From assembly GCA_039026975.1 (NCBI GenBank), contig JBCCLI010000200.1, positions 1 to 11,487 on the forward strand: a stretch of DNA of 11,487 nt, written 5' to 3'. This DNA comes from JBCBKZ01 sp039026975 (GTDB lineage Bacteria > Bacteroidota > Bacteroidia > J057). The stretch's first letter is position 1; each line of letters starts with the position of its first letter. Positions 1-7,425 of this stretch are shown here, one piece after another. A model generated the notes under the pieces. The model was not told where the DNA came from. It worked only from the letters and a program-made list of their open reading frames with translations, and searched no databases. The position numbers and the translations under genes were made by a program.

Positions 1-206
1 CCGTCCTCCTGAATAAATTCTGTTCCTATGCGGTAGGTATTCTCTGCATCTGGATGGACCGTATCAAAGGTAAGTTCATCGAAAATAAAGAGGATGATCA
101 GTATCGCGCTGGCAAGTCCTATGGCTAAGCCAGCCATATTAATGAAGGTAAACACCTTCTGAGAAGTGAAGCTCCTCAAAGCGGTTTTTAGATAGTGCAA
201 TAGCAT
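1..206 (-). CDS. ABC transporter permease, MacB/FtsX-like, N-terminal part (cut by window edge)
   Basis: The ATG is the complement of 204-206, and 68 complete codons are read before the left edge. The product begins MLLHYLKTALRSFTSQKVFT, followed by a hydrophobic segment at about residues 19-42 containing GLAIGLASA, then FDELTFDTVHP and NTYRI. This pattern of a short basic amphipathic start, one transmembrane helix and a D-E-L-x-[FY]-D segment leading to Y-R-[IV] is the hallmark of the MacB_PCD periplasmic-domain permeases that Bacteroidota carry in many copies. They are inner-membrane subunits of ABC systems that use a large periplasmic domain to move lipids, peptides or lipoproteins, and they usually pair with an ATPase. 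The substrate cannot be told here. It lies 62 bases downstream of the giant AsmA-like gene in the same orientation, so co-transcription is possible. No strong ribosome-binding site is visible. The family call is fairly secure; any particular function is not. Confidence 0.8.
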   Translation of the reverse strand, partial: MLLHYLKTALRSFTSQKVFTFINMAGLAIGLASAILIILFIFDELTFDTVHPDAENTYRIGTEFIQED

Positions 207-268
207 AGTTGTGGTCTGTAAGTATGGGGTATGGTACCTAGCGCATTCCCTCTAAATGAGAGAGATAC

Positions 269-3200
269 TCAGATAGCTCCTGGTTGCTTGTCAGTATCCT
301 TTAGGATACGAAACTTTTCATCTTTTTTATGCAAGCCTACGCTGGACTGCAAGCCAGACACCACAGACTTTATCCAGTAAACGATGAATGCTTTGTTGAT
401 CTCGCGCTCAAATTCTATCCTTCCTACACGCATAATCCTCAGGGTGGGGTTGTTTCTTCTCACAACAAATGTATTGGCTAAAGAAGAACCCAGGAAGCCG
501 GCTACTCCTTGTTTTTTTCCTTCTTTCTTATTCAGTAAAGACACTTTTAGGTCATTATAGTGAAAGCGCATTTTCCCACTACTGGATTGGTTGTCTGCTT
601 CAAAATCCCAGTCTATCTTTTGAATATCCCCACTTTTGATAGTGAGAAAGGCGATGGGTTCCAAAATAGGATTCAAGCTATCTGCTGGCATAGGGCCCAT
701 AACGCCTTTAAACGTATGATAGTTAGAGGTATCACCCAAGGGCATGGAGATGTTGACGGCCAGCTTTGCCTTATCCATGACGTACATATTAGCTGCCAAC
801 TGAGTAGTAGCTCCCTGCGCTATGAATATGGGATCATTGGTGAGGGAGAAGATATCAGCATCCATATGAGTCAGAGAGAAGCGAGCCAGATTAGTGGTTT
901 TAGCCACTCTTTGCTCAAACAAAACGGACCCATCAGAAACTAACATTGTGTCTAGGTGGAAGGGGAAGGTTAGCTTCCGCAGGGTAGCTTGGGGTAGTAC
1001 CGGACGTTTCCCTACCGGAAAAGGCCAACGCATATCCTTATACACCCGGAAATCCGGTTGTACAGCATGTACACTCGAGGCCTTGATAGCAGCTGTTCTG
1101 AGGTAGGCTGCAAAATCAAACCCGCTAACTTCTATTCTATTTACGTCTAGTTCAAATCTGTCTGTCACTACCCCTGTTCTGATACTAAAGTTTCTCCTGC
1201 TGTATTTAGGGATGAGTTGAAGGCTGTCTATATACAGGGATCCTTTTGAAGTAGAAAGTCCTAACTCCTGTGTCTTAAGCCTGTACATAGCATCATCTGC
1301 CAGCGGAATTTCAAATTCTCTCACAGATAGGGAAACCTCCTCATTGAATAGGTAGCTTTCCTCTAGTTTTTGGTAGGCATTAGCATCTAATAAAAAGTTA
1401 TCTGCAGCCAGGGAGAAATCAGCCACCACTATCCCTCTGCTCGTGGGACTTAACAGAGAAAATGTTCCATGGGAAAGTTCCCACTCCTGAATGGCTATGG
1501 CAGAAAGCATATCTTTTATGCCGGGGAAAGGATCTGAAGGGATAATCTTTTTCTGGTCTATACCGCTGAAGTTGGAAGAAGCTGTAGTGGCTTTTTGTAC
1601 GTTCTCATTCTGGAAAAGCTGAATATTAGGCCTTTCCATTTTTACCTTTTTGAGATTCACTAATCTGTCCAGATAAATCTCTGTAAAATTGATTCCTTCC
1701 AGGGTAAGCGCTGGAAGGGAAAGGGTCATATCTACAGGAGATCCCGTATTCTCTTCCGTAGGGGAAAGCTTAATTCCAGCTACTTTCAGGGTAGAGTCAG
1801 AGGTAGATAGGCTAACATCCCTGAAGGTCAACTCATACTTTTTGTCAGGGAAGTAAATGGCATAGGGATCTATATCCACATCCAGGGTAATGGTATCAGC
1901 GAAAAAGGGCTTCTGTAAGTTGGTGATAGAGGTAGAGTCTACTTCAAAGTTCTGAATGGAGAAATAAATATTGTTTGCATGAAATGGATTGAATAACTCA
2001 TCTCGGGAACTTAGGTCCAGCTTACCCATATGAAATAGGATTTCATCTACCCTTACATCCTGCACAAAAGGTTCAATGATGGGATACAGATCCAGCTGTT
2101 GGATGGGAGCCAGTGAGTCATTAAGAGGGTGTTTATCAGCTTTTAGCCCTAGCGAAATGTGGGGACTGTTAAGGTAGAGCCGCTCAAGGTGGGCCTGTTT
2201 ATCTGCCAAGATTTCAAAGGCATTTATTCCCTGTAAGGCTAGTCTGGGAATATCTATATCTGTCCGCTGGTCTTCTTCTGATAATTCTTTATAAGGATGG
2301 ATGGACAGAGAATCTACCAGAAAAAACTCATTACCCGTACTGTAATGGAGGTCCTTCATCTCTAACCTATTCAGGCTATCTGGTAGATTGATCCCATAAT
2401 CCCGTATGTGCATGTCTATATCTTCTGCAAATAGGATATTATCCCTACCCATAGTAACCGTACTATCCAGGTAAAAATGTCGCATTACCAGAGAGATGTC
2501 TGGAAAGGCCTGCTGAGTAGAAGCCTCCTCACGATGAAGCGTTTGTGAGATCTGAGCGTGTTGGATATCCAAATGCTTGATCCATAAGGTATCTAAGTAA
2601 TTCTCTATTAAGGGAAAGAAAGCCACATCACTCATCCTGGGCAGGGGAGAGGGAGGCCTGTCAACAAAATCATCTATGGCTAGTGCTGGCTGACTTAATA
2701 TTAGGCTGTCCATAGTAAGGTTCCCATCAAAGTAGGCTTCTCCAAAGTCAAACCCTTGTAATCTGAACTTTGGCAGGCTCAGGCTATACAAAACAGTGTC
2801 AGATTCTGAGGGGAGAGTAGGAACAACCTTCAATGAGTCTATCTCCAAGAATTCTTTTGAGGAGGAGAATTCAATATTGTCTAAGCTGATCTGATAGTTG
2901 CTATCTGGCAGGGTGATATAGCTATCTGCCAGGTCAAAATCTAGCATTACATCAGCTACTTGAAGGGGCTTTTCTCCCAGGATCATACTGGGGGTAAGGG
3001 TTAGGGCCAGGATGTCCAGATCTATATCATTGGCCGTAAATGCATTGATAGGGCGTTCTTTCTTATCATTCAGGTAAAATTTAGCGTCTTGAAAGCTAAT
3101 TCTCTCGGCACTAAACCCTTTAAACGCCTCATTCAGTAGTTTTTCATAGTCTTTAGTAGCAATAGCTTTAAGTTTATCTTTTCTTCTGGATGGATAATCT

Positions 3201-4672
3201 GTTAGGCTTACTTCTGCCTGATCTAGCAGTAAGGACTCTAGATCTATGGTCCTTTCATACCAGATTTGGGCCAGATTTATTCCGGTAACGGATAAGGAGG
3301 GAATATGGGCTTCCAGCACATCCGCTTTGCTGTGGTCTGTAGGAATAAGCCATGTTTCTGCTAATTCTAACCGCTGGTCAGCCCTGGAAAAAGTTAACGA
3401 ATCTACTTTGATAATGAACCCAGCATTGGGAAGCTGCAAGCCTGCATCTGCCAGGGATATATCTAAATCATCTGTGTAAAACAGCTTGTCTTTCTGATAC
3501 TGACTAAGTGAGTCTATATAAATATTCCTAAAGCTGGAGTTGAGATGATTGATAAAGAGAGAATGGGTAATATCATCAGGGTGATCTTTCCTAACAAAAC
3601 TTCCATTCTCTATGGAGAAGGTATCTATTTGGAGAGCCTTATATCTTCCTTTGATAAAGTCATATGGATCAGGTAAGTCCAGGTTTTGAGGGGTAGTAGT
3701 ATTCTCACCTTTAAGTAGGGAAATGGAAGGCTGCCTAAGTTTGAAGTTATCTATCTCAAATTTCTCTCCGAATAAAATTTCGGATAGAGTTACCCCTTCA
3801 AGGCTAATAGAGGGAATGCTTATACTGATGGCACTTGAGCTATCTATATTATCAGGTATTCTTACAGGAACAAAGCTCACATCCTGGGCAAACATAAGTT
3901 GATCAAGCGTGGAAATCCCAAAACTGCTAATCTCTATTTGGTAACTACTGTCAGGTAGCATCCACTTAGAGCCTGCTAGCGAGATATCCAGCTCCACTTC
4001 ATCTGCTATATAGGCGTTCCTGGAAGTAGGTTGATTGGTAGAATCTATGGTGAAATTCTTAATCAGCAGTGAGAAGTCATCTGCTAGGATTCGGTTTTTC
4101 TCCTGACTAGCCGTCTGATAGTAGTTAAGGGCACCATGCTTGAACTGCACTTCCTCTATTTTCAGCTTATTCAGCTGCTTGCTGATTAAAGGGAAAAGAT
4201 CTATGCTACTAGCTAGCGCCCTGAAATCTATTTGTTGGGAAGTATCCTTGGTGGTGGTATCTGAATCAGAAGAAACATCCCACCATTTAATAATAGGTTC
4301 CTGGAGAATTAGTTTCCCTATGTGTAACTCTTTCTCACGGAAGAGCTTCTGGTAATCCAGATCCTTAATCTCAAAGAAGGGAATTTCTACTTCAAAGTGA
4401 TCATCCCCAATGACCTGAGAGCTGAGGAGTTGTTCTTTTGTACTACTGTCCAGGGAAATGATGGCATCCTGAATTTTCAGGTCCTGGTTCCAAAGCTGAA
4501 GGTTAACATCTATGGAATGTAATTGGTAGTCGTCCCCCAGGGCAAGCGAAATACTTCTTCGTGCCGTTTCTTCCAGTAAAGGGTTGATCCATACTGCTAC
4601 CAACAGGTAGAGGAACAAGAAAATGAATGCTGCACTGCCCAAGGCATACTTCCAGCCGATGTGTACATTCAT
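269..4672 (-). CDS. Giant AsmA/TamB-like envelope protein with six tandem ~175-residue repeats
   Basis: This 1467-residue protein starts with a short N-terminus and one hydrophobic helix at about residues 9-28. It looks like an uncleaved inner-membrane anchor with the rest in the periplasm. The body, about residues 97-1212, is rich in predicted beta strands and repeats itself. Each unit opens with a strand pair of the type IPSISLEGVTLSEI followed by LRQPSISLL. It continues with a helix-like LFPLI segment and an IDST motif, and closes with a LPDSSYQIEISS segment. The tail (about 1262-1467) carries GKMRFHYNDLKVSLL near 1366-1380. It ends with an amphipathic segment near 1423-1446 (INKAFIVYWIKSVVSGL), as in the Bacteroidota AsmA-like proteins I recall. 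By analogy with AsmA, TamB and YhdP, it may form a lipid-conducting groove between membranes; this is inference. The ATG at 4672 is the only usable start, because an in-frame TAG lies four codons upstream. The MacB-like permease follows. Confidence 0.72.
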   Translation of the reverse strand: MNVHIGWKYALGSAAFIFLFLYLLVAVWINPLLEETARRSISLALGDDYQLHSIDVNLQLWNQDLKIQDAIISLDSSTKEQLLSSQVIGDDHFEVEIPFFEIKDLDYQKLFREKELHIGKLILQEPIIKWWDVSSDSDTTTKDTSQQIDFRALASSIDLFPLISKQLNKLKIEEVQFKHGALNYYQTASQEKNRILADDFSLLIKNFTIDSTNQPTSRNAYIADEVELDISLAGSKWMLPDSSYQIEISSFGISTLDQLMFAQDVSFVPVRIPDNIDSSSAISISIPSISLEGVTLSEILFGEKFEIDNFKLRQPSISLLKGENTTTPQNLDLPDPYDFIKGRYKALQIDTFSIENGSFVRKDHPDDITHSLFINHLNSSFRNIYIDSLSQYQKDKLFYTDDLDISLADAGLQLPNAGFIIKVDSLTFSRADQRLELAETWLIPTDHSKADVLEAHIPSLSVTGINLAQIWYERTIDLESLLLDQAEVSLTDYPSRRKDKLKAIATKDYEKLLNEAFKGFSAERISFQDAKFYLNDKKERPINAFTANDIDLDILALTLTPSMILGEKPLQVADVMLDFDLADSYITLPDSNYQISLDNIEFSSSKEFLEIDSLKVVPTLPSESDTVLYSLSLPKFRLQGFDFGEAYFDGNLTMDSLILSQPALAIDDFVDRPPSPLPRMSDVAFFPLIENYLDTLWIKHLDIQHAQISQTLHREEASTQQAFPDISLVMRHFYLDSTVTMGRDNILFAEDIDMHIRDYGINLPDSLNRLEMKDLHYSTGNEFFLVDSLSIHPYKELSEEDQRTDIDIPRLALQGINAFEILADKQAHLERLYLNSPHISLGLKADKHPLNDSLAPIQQLDLYPIIEPFVQDVRVDEILFHMGKLDLSSRDELFNPFHANNIYFSIQNFEVDSTSITNLQKPFFADTITLDVDIDPYAIYFPDKKYELTFRDVSLSTSDSTLKVAGIKLSPTEENTGSPVDMTLSLPALTLEGINFTEIYLDRLVNLKKVKMERPNIQLFQNENVQKATTASSNFSGIDQKKIIPSDPFPGIKDMLSAIAIQEWELSHGTFSLLSPTSRGIVVADFSLAADNFLLDANAYQKLEESYLFNEEVSLSVREFEIPLADDAMYRLKTQELGLSTSKGSLYIDSLQLIPKYSRRNFSIRTGVVTDRFELDVNRIEVSGFDFAAYLRTAAIKASSVHAVQPDFRVYKDMRWPFPVGKRPVLPQATLRKLTFPFHLDTMLVSDGSVLFEQRVAKTTNLARFSLTHMDADIFSLTNDPIFIAQGATTQLAANMYVMDKAKLAVNISMPLGDTSNYHTFKGVMGPMPADSLNPILEPIAFLTIKSGDIQKIDWDFEADNQSSSGKMRFHYNDLKVSLLNKKEGKKQGVAGFLGSSLANTFVVRRNNPTLRIMRVGRIEFEREINKAFIVYWIKSVVSGLQSSVGLHKKDEKFRILKDTDKQPGAI
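1037..4384 (-). repeat. Protein-level tandem repeat array inside the AsmA-like gene
   Basis: Aligning the translation by eye gives six full units at residues 97-285, 286-456, 457-632, 633-807, 808-985 and 986-1177. In bases these are 3818-4384, 3305-3817, 2777-3304, 2252-2776, 1718-2251 and 1142-1717. A partial, degenerate seventh header covers residues 1178-1212 (1037-1141). Unit lengths are 189, 171, 176, 175, 178 and 192 residues. The header pattern is roughly [IL]P-x-[LIF]-x-[LV]-x-G-[IVF]-[NTD], about 20 residues, then P-x-[IL]-x-[LI]. Examples are IPSLSVTGINLAQI, LPKFRLQGFDFGEA, IPRLALQGINAFEI and LPALTLEGINFTEI. Each unit also holds a [LIF]-P-D or L-P-N turn before its last strands. 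The copies are strongly diverged, so this is old duplication at protein level. I saw no recent nucleotide-level repeat. Confidence 0.75.
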
Positions 4673-4863
4673 AGAGAAATACTAGAATGGGTTCACCTTT
4701 ATGTACCTCCTATTACACAAATATATTAATGATTTTTTGAGAATCCTCTCCTAGATAAATCATATTTCATATATGTATTTTGTCATCATAACTATGACGA
4801 ATAATCCTTATTAGATATTTTGGGAGGGGAACATACGTTTTTGACCTGCTTTTGATGGTATGA
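4673..4863. other. Divergent intergenic region with candidate operator
   Basis: This region of about 190 bases separates two divergently transcribed genes and must hold both promoters. Besides the minus-strand -7 candidate, it contains the inverted repeat GTCAT-N7-ATGAC at 4782-4798 and an 8-base palindrome CATATATG at 4768-4775. For the plus-strand gene I see only the heptamer TATTTTG at 4776-4782 and again at 4816-4822. It is one base shorter than TAnnTTTG, and neither copy has an obvious TTG at the right distance. The inverted repeat lies between the candidate promoters, where an operator would be expected. Its arms are only five bases, so it could arise by chance. Confidence 0.3.
4718..4725 (-). 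promoter_or_regulatory. Candidate -7 promoter element for the AsmA-like gene
   Basis: On the minus strand this reads TATATTTG, an exact fit to the Bacteroidota -7 consensus TAnnTTTG. It ends 45 bases before the ATG at 4672, which would leave a leader of roughly 35-40 bases. No clear TTG of the -33 element is seen 19-21 bases further upstream, so support rests on one short motif plus position. A GGAGGT sequence (complement of about 4704-4709) lies between this element and the ATG. It is over 30 bases from the start codon, too far to act as a normal ribosome-binding site for it. Confidence 0.35.
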
Positions 4864-5928
4864 ATGATGATTTCTAAAAGCTTGAGTAGCCGTACGGCCG
4901 ACTTCCTATTCCAGTTTCCTCCTTTTTCTTTTATCCAAAGAGAAGAACTAGAGGGATTAGCCTCCCAGGTTAAAATTGTGTACTATACAGAAGGTGAATA
5001 TATTTTTCAGGAAGGGGAGGAAGCTACTGGCATGTTATACGTCCTGAATAAGGGGCAGGTAAACTTCTATAAATCTACAGAGGAGGAAGAAAAGCTGATA
5101 GACGTATGTGATGTGGGAGATACTTTTGGGATTAGGTCATTTTTGTCTGAAAATCCTTTTCTGGTTAGCGCGAAGGTAGTTCAAGAGGCAGTGGTATGTA
5201 TTTTTGAGAAGGAAAAATTCGCATCTATACTTGAGAATTTTCCTAAGGTATCCCTGTACTTCGCAGCGGGATTTGCGGCGGGTCAGCCGGTAGTGAGACC
5301 AGAGAAAGGGAACTTCACGGACGTGCGTAAGGAGCTGAGCCAGTCCCGGGAATATCCCTTCCTATTTCGGGAGCCGGATGTGATTAAGCTGCCCGGCACC
5401 TTGGAAGTGATTACTTGTTCTCCCTCCCAGAAGATTCAAGAGGCTGCCCAGCTTATGAGTAGTAAAAAGATAGGTTCTTTAGTAGTAGTTAACTCAGACA
5501 AGCATCCTGTAGGCATTCTCACGAAATCAGATTTTACCCGAAAAGTGGCTACGGGTTTATTTAGTATCCATGAGGAGGTCAGGCACTTCCTTGATTTCCT
5601 GGGGACTGCTGTCATGGTGGCACATCACGCTAATTTTGATGTAGCCATGATACGGAAAATGATCAGAGAAAAGGTGAAAGGGTTTTATTTCTATAATCCA
5701 GTGGTAGATACCGCTACCATGGCCAGGAAACTCCTCTATCCTGACATTCGCCCTGAGTATATTAATCCCAAATCCCTCACACTAGATGCCTTGGTATCTC
5801 ACTATAGAATATCTACTTCAGATAGGCATACTGCCTGGGGAGATGCTTTAATTACTGCTAAGCTATTTTTGATTATGTTAAAAGAATTGGGGCGTAAAGG
5901 CCCTGTTACCTTACAAGACTTACAATAA
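4864..5928 (+). CDS. Chimeric cNMP-binding/CBS protein fused to a truncated DnaQ-like exonuclease
   Basis: The 354-residue product joins two unrelated halves. Residues about 12-127 form a cyclic-nucleotide-binding-like beta roll (YYTEGEYIFQEGEEATGMLY, then VGDTFGIRSFL). Residues about 180-235 are a single CBS motif (MSSKKIGSLVVV, PVGILTKSDF, KVATGLFSI). This order is that of the N-terminus of DUF294 signalling proteins, which normally continue with a second CBS, a nucleotidyltransferase domain and a C-terminal domain to about 620-640 residues. Here, after residue 235-236 (about base 5569), the sequence switches to the back of a DEDDh exonuclease. It keeps motif II (AHHANFD, 253-259), VVDTATMARKL (280-290), KSLTLDALV (303-311) and motif III (DRHTAWGDA, 320-328). 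Motif I, the D-x-E metal-binding pair, is missing, so exonuclease activity is unlikely. CBS motifs work in pairs, so that half is also incomplete. The reading frame is intact, and the acuI-like gene starts six bases later. It is best read as a deletion fusion of two adjacent genes, possibly a pseudogene. Confidence 0.85.
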   Translation: MMISKSLSSRTADFLFQFPPFSFIQREELEGLASQVKIVYYTEGEYIFQEGEEATGMLYVLNKGQVNFYKSTEEEEKLIDVCDVGDTFGIRSFLSENPFLVSAKVVQEAVVCIFEKEKFASILENFPKVSLYFAAGFAAGQPVVRPEKGNFTDVRKELSQSREYPFLFREPDVIKLPGTLEVITCSPSQKIQEAAQLMSSKKIGSLVVVNSDKHPVGILTKSDFTRKVATGLFSIHEEVRHFLDFLGTAVMVAHHANFDVAMIRKMIREKVKGFYFYNPVVDTATMARKLLYPDIRPEYINPKSLTLDALVSHYRISTSDRHTAWGDALITAKLFLIMLKELGRKGPVTLQDLQ

Positions 5929-5934
5929 GAAAGA

Positions 5935-6927
5935 ATGACTGCTACATTTAATGCATTTTGGGTAGAAGAAAAGGAGGGTACCTTTACCCGCTCCCTTACT
6001 GAAAGATCTACAGACTCCTTACCTGAGGGAGATGTGCTGATTAAGGTACATTACTCAGCCCTAAACTATAAGGATGCGCTTTCAGCTACCGGTAATAAAG
6101 GCGTAACTCGGAAATACCCGCATACGCCTGGGATAGATGCTGCCGGAATAGTGGAAGAAAGCTCAGCCAGCCAATTCCAGAAAGGCCAGAAAGTAATAGT
6201 AACTAGCTATGACCTGGGCATGAATACCTCAGGAGGATTTGGAGGGTACATACGCGTGCCTGCCGGATGGGTACTCCCGTTGCCGGAGGGAATGAGCTTG
6301 AGGGAAAGTATGATTCTGGGAACAGCAGGCCTAACAGCTGGAATAGGAGTATGGAAAATGCAACAGATGGGCCAAAAAGTTGCTGATGGACCTATCATGG
6401 TAAGCGGAGCATCAGGAGGAGTAGGTAGCTTGGCAGTAGCTATCCTTCATCAAGCAGGCTATGAGGTGATAGGAAGTACGGGAAAAACCACAGCAGCAGC
6501 CTACCTTAACACCCTGGGTGCTTCAGAAATAGTGGACAGAGCTGCTATCAATGATGAGTCAGGGAAACCCCTCATTAGAGGGATATGGGCGGGAGCCATA
6601 GATACAGTAGGAGGGAATACGCTGGCTACCCTGCTAAAAGGCTGTAAGGCCAATGGGAGTGTGGCCGCCTGCGGGCTGGTTGCAAGCCCTTCTCTGAAAT
6701 CCACTGTGTTCCCATTCATCATTAAGGGGATAAATCTGCTGGGGATAGATTCTGCTACTTGTCCCATGGAAGTGAGAACTCAGGTATGGGAGAAATTAGC
6801 TTCTGACTGGAAGGTGCCTACCTTGGGAGAAATAGTGACTGACATTAAGCTGGAAGAATTGGATACGTACATTGAACAGATTCTAGCCGGGAAAACCCAG
6901 GGTAGGGTTGTGGTGAAAGTCTCTTAG
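5935..6927 (+). CDS. acuI: YhdH/AcuI-family NADPH-dependent acrylyl-CoA reductase / quinone oxidoreductase-like
   Basis: This is a medium-chain dehydrogenase/reductase of 330 residues, close to the roughly 324 of E. coli YhdH. Family marks include SALNYKDALSATG (41-53), PGIDAAG (65-71), SYDLGMNTSGGFGGY (91-105) and GTAGLTAG (129-136). The nucleotide-binding turn is SGASGGVGS (157-165), and FPFIIKGINLLGIDS follows near 259-273. No zinc-binding cysteine cluster is seen, as expected for this zinc-free branch. Characterised members reduce acrylyl-CoA to propionyl-CoA with NADPH in the cytoplasm, removing a toxic intermediate of 3-hydroxypropionate or DMSP metabolism. Many genomes annotate them only as putative quinone oxidoreductases. 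The start lies six bases after the stop of the chimeric gene, indicating co-transcription. The family is certain; the substrate is inferred, though nearby acs and thiolase fit acyl-CoA metabolism. Confidence 0.88.
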   Translation: MTATFNAFWVEEKEGTFTRSLTERSTDSLPEGDVLIKVHYSALNYKDALSATGNKGVTRKYPHTPGIDAAGIVEESSASQFQKGQKVIVTSYDLGMNTSGGFGGYIRVPAGWVLPLPEGMSLRESMILGTAGLTAGIGVWKMQQMGQKVADGPIMVSGASGGVGSLAVAILHQAGYEVIGSTGKTTAAAYLNTLGASEIVDRAAINDESGKPLIRGIWAGAIDTVGGNTLATLLKGCKANGSVAACGLVASPSLKSTVFPFIIKGINLLGIDSATCPMEVRTQVWEKLASDWKVPTLGEIVTDIKLEELDTYIEQILAGKTQGRVVVKVS

Positions 6928-7150
6928 AATAAATCAAGGAATGGGGTCAACCGTCTTACCTCTACCTGAACAGGAGAAGATGTATCTGCTGGTAATTCTT
7001 CAGGTCTAATGATGAGGGGAGAAATATGTACCCGATCTCCCCATCCAGCTTAAATTGGTCAAGCTGAAAACCTAATTTAAGGTTTACGCGCAGTATAAGG
7101 GCCTTGGGAAGAGCCTGTCTCCTGTACCCATGGAGCAGTCGCTGGAACAT
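6924..7150 (-). pseudogene. Possible frameshifted gene remnant, unrecognised
   Basis: Two adjoining minus-strand frames each read like protein. The upstream frame starts at ATG 7150 and gives MFQRLLHGYRRQALPKALIL through QLDQFKLDG; it stops at 6962. The other frame is open from 7049 to a TAA at 6924-6926 and gives GDRVHISPLIIRPEELPADT, ending EVRRLTPFLDLF. A single missing base around 7030-7045 would join them into one product of about 75 residues. Its stop would overlap the stop of the acuI-like gene tail to tail. I do not recognise the protein, and both stretches are short, so this may be coincidence. If real, it is the decayed end of a minus-strand gene lost from this gap. Confidence 0.25.
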
Positions 7151-7425
7151 AATTAGTCTGTGATTCCGGTAGTTAGTATGTGTGCGTTCTTAAGAGGAGG
7201 CAGGTAGAAAAAGCATAGTAGATACAAGGACCGAAAGAGTCTTTATACATACCTATCTATGGATTCGCGGTTGGAAAAAATGTTGTGGCTGCTTTTGTAT
7301 TTTATACGCGAGAATTAACTCAATCTACACTAGCAATAAATATAGATATATGGATACTTTATTATTTTATGATTCTTAATTAGATTTACTTTAGAACCCA
7401 TTACTACTCCTAACTCGCATAGATT
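6928..7425. other. Long intergenic region between acuI-like gene and acs
   Basis: This is 498 bases without a confident gene. Its left half holds the possible frameshifted minus-strand remnant. Its right half (about 7151-7425) is AT-rich and must carry the acs promoter. I see no exact TAnnTTTG element there; TACTTTAG at about 7388-7395 is the nearest match, about 30 bases before the acs start. No terminator hairpin with a T-run is visible after the acuI-like gene. Confidence 0.5.

Noticed and set aside
560..1106. Plus-strand open frames of 127 and 70 codons inside the AsmA-like gene
   Set aside because: They lie opposite a continuous, repeat-structured coding frame, have no recognisable family features, and look like antisense shadows.
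4703..4711. GGAGGT (minus strand) as ribosome-binding site of the AsmA-like gene
   Set aside because: It is more than 30 bases from the only usable ATG, and an in-frame stop lies between them, so it cannot serve that start at normal spacing.
7260..7310. TTG plus TGCTTTTG as an acs promoter
   Set aside because: The spacing (about 16 bases) is shorter than the usual 19-21 and the -7 element has a mismatch at the conserved A.
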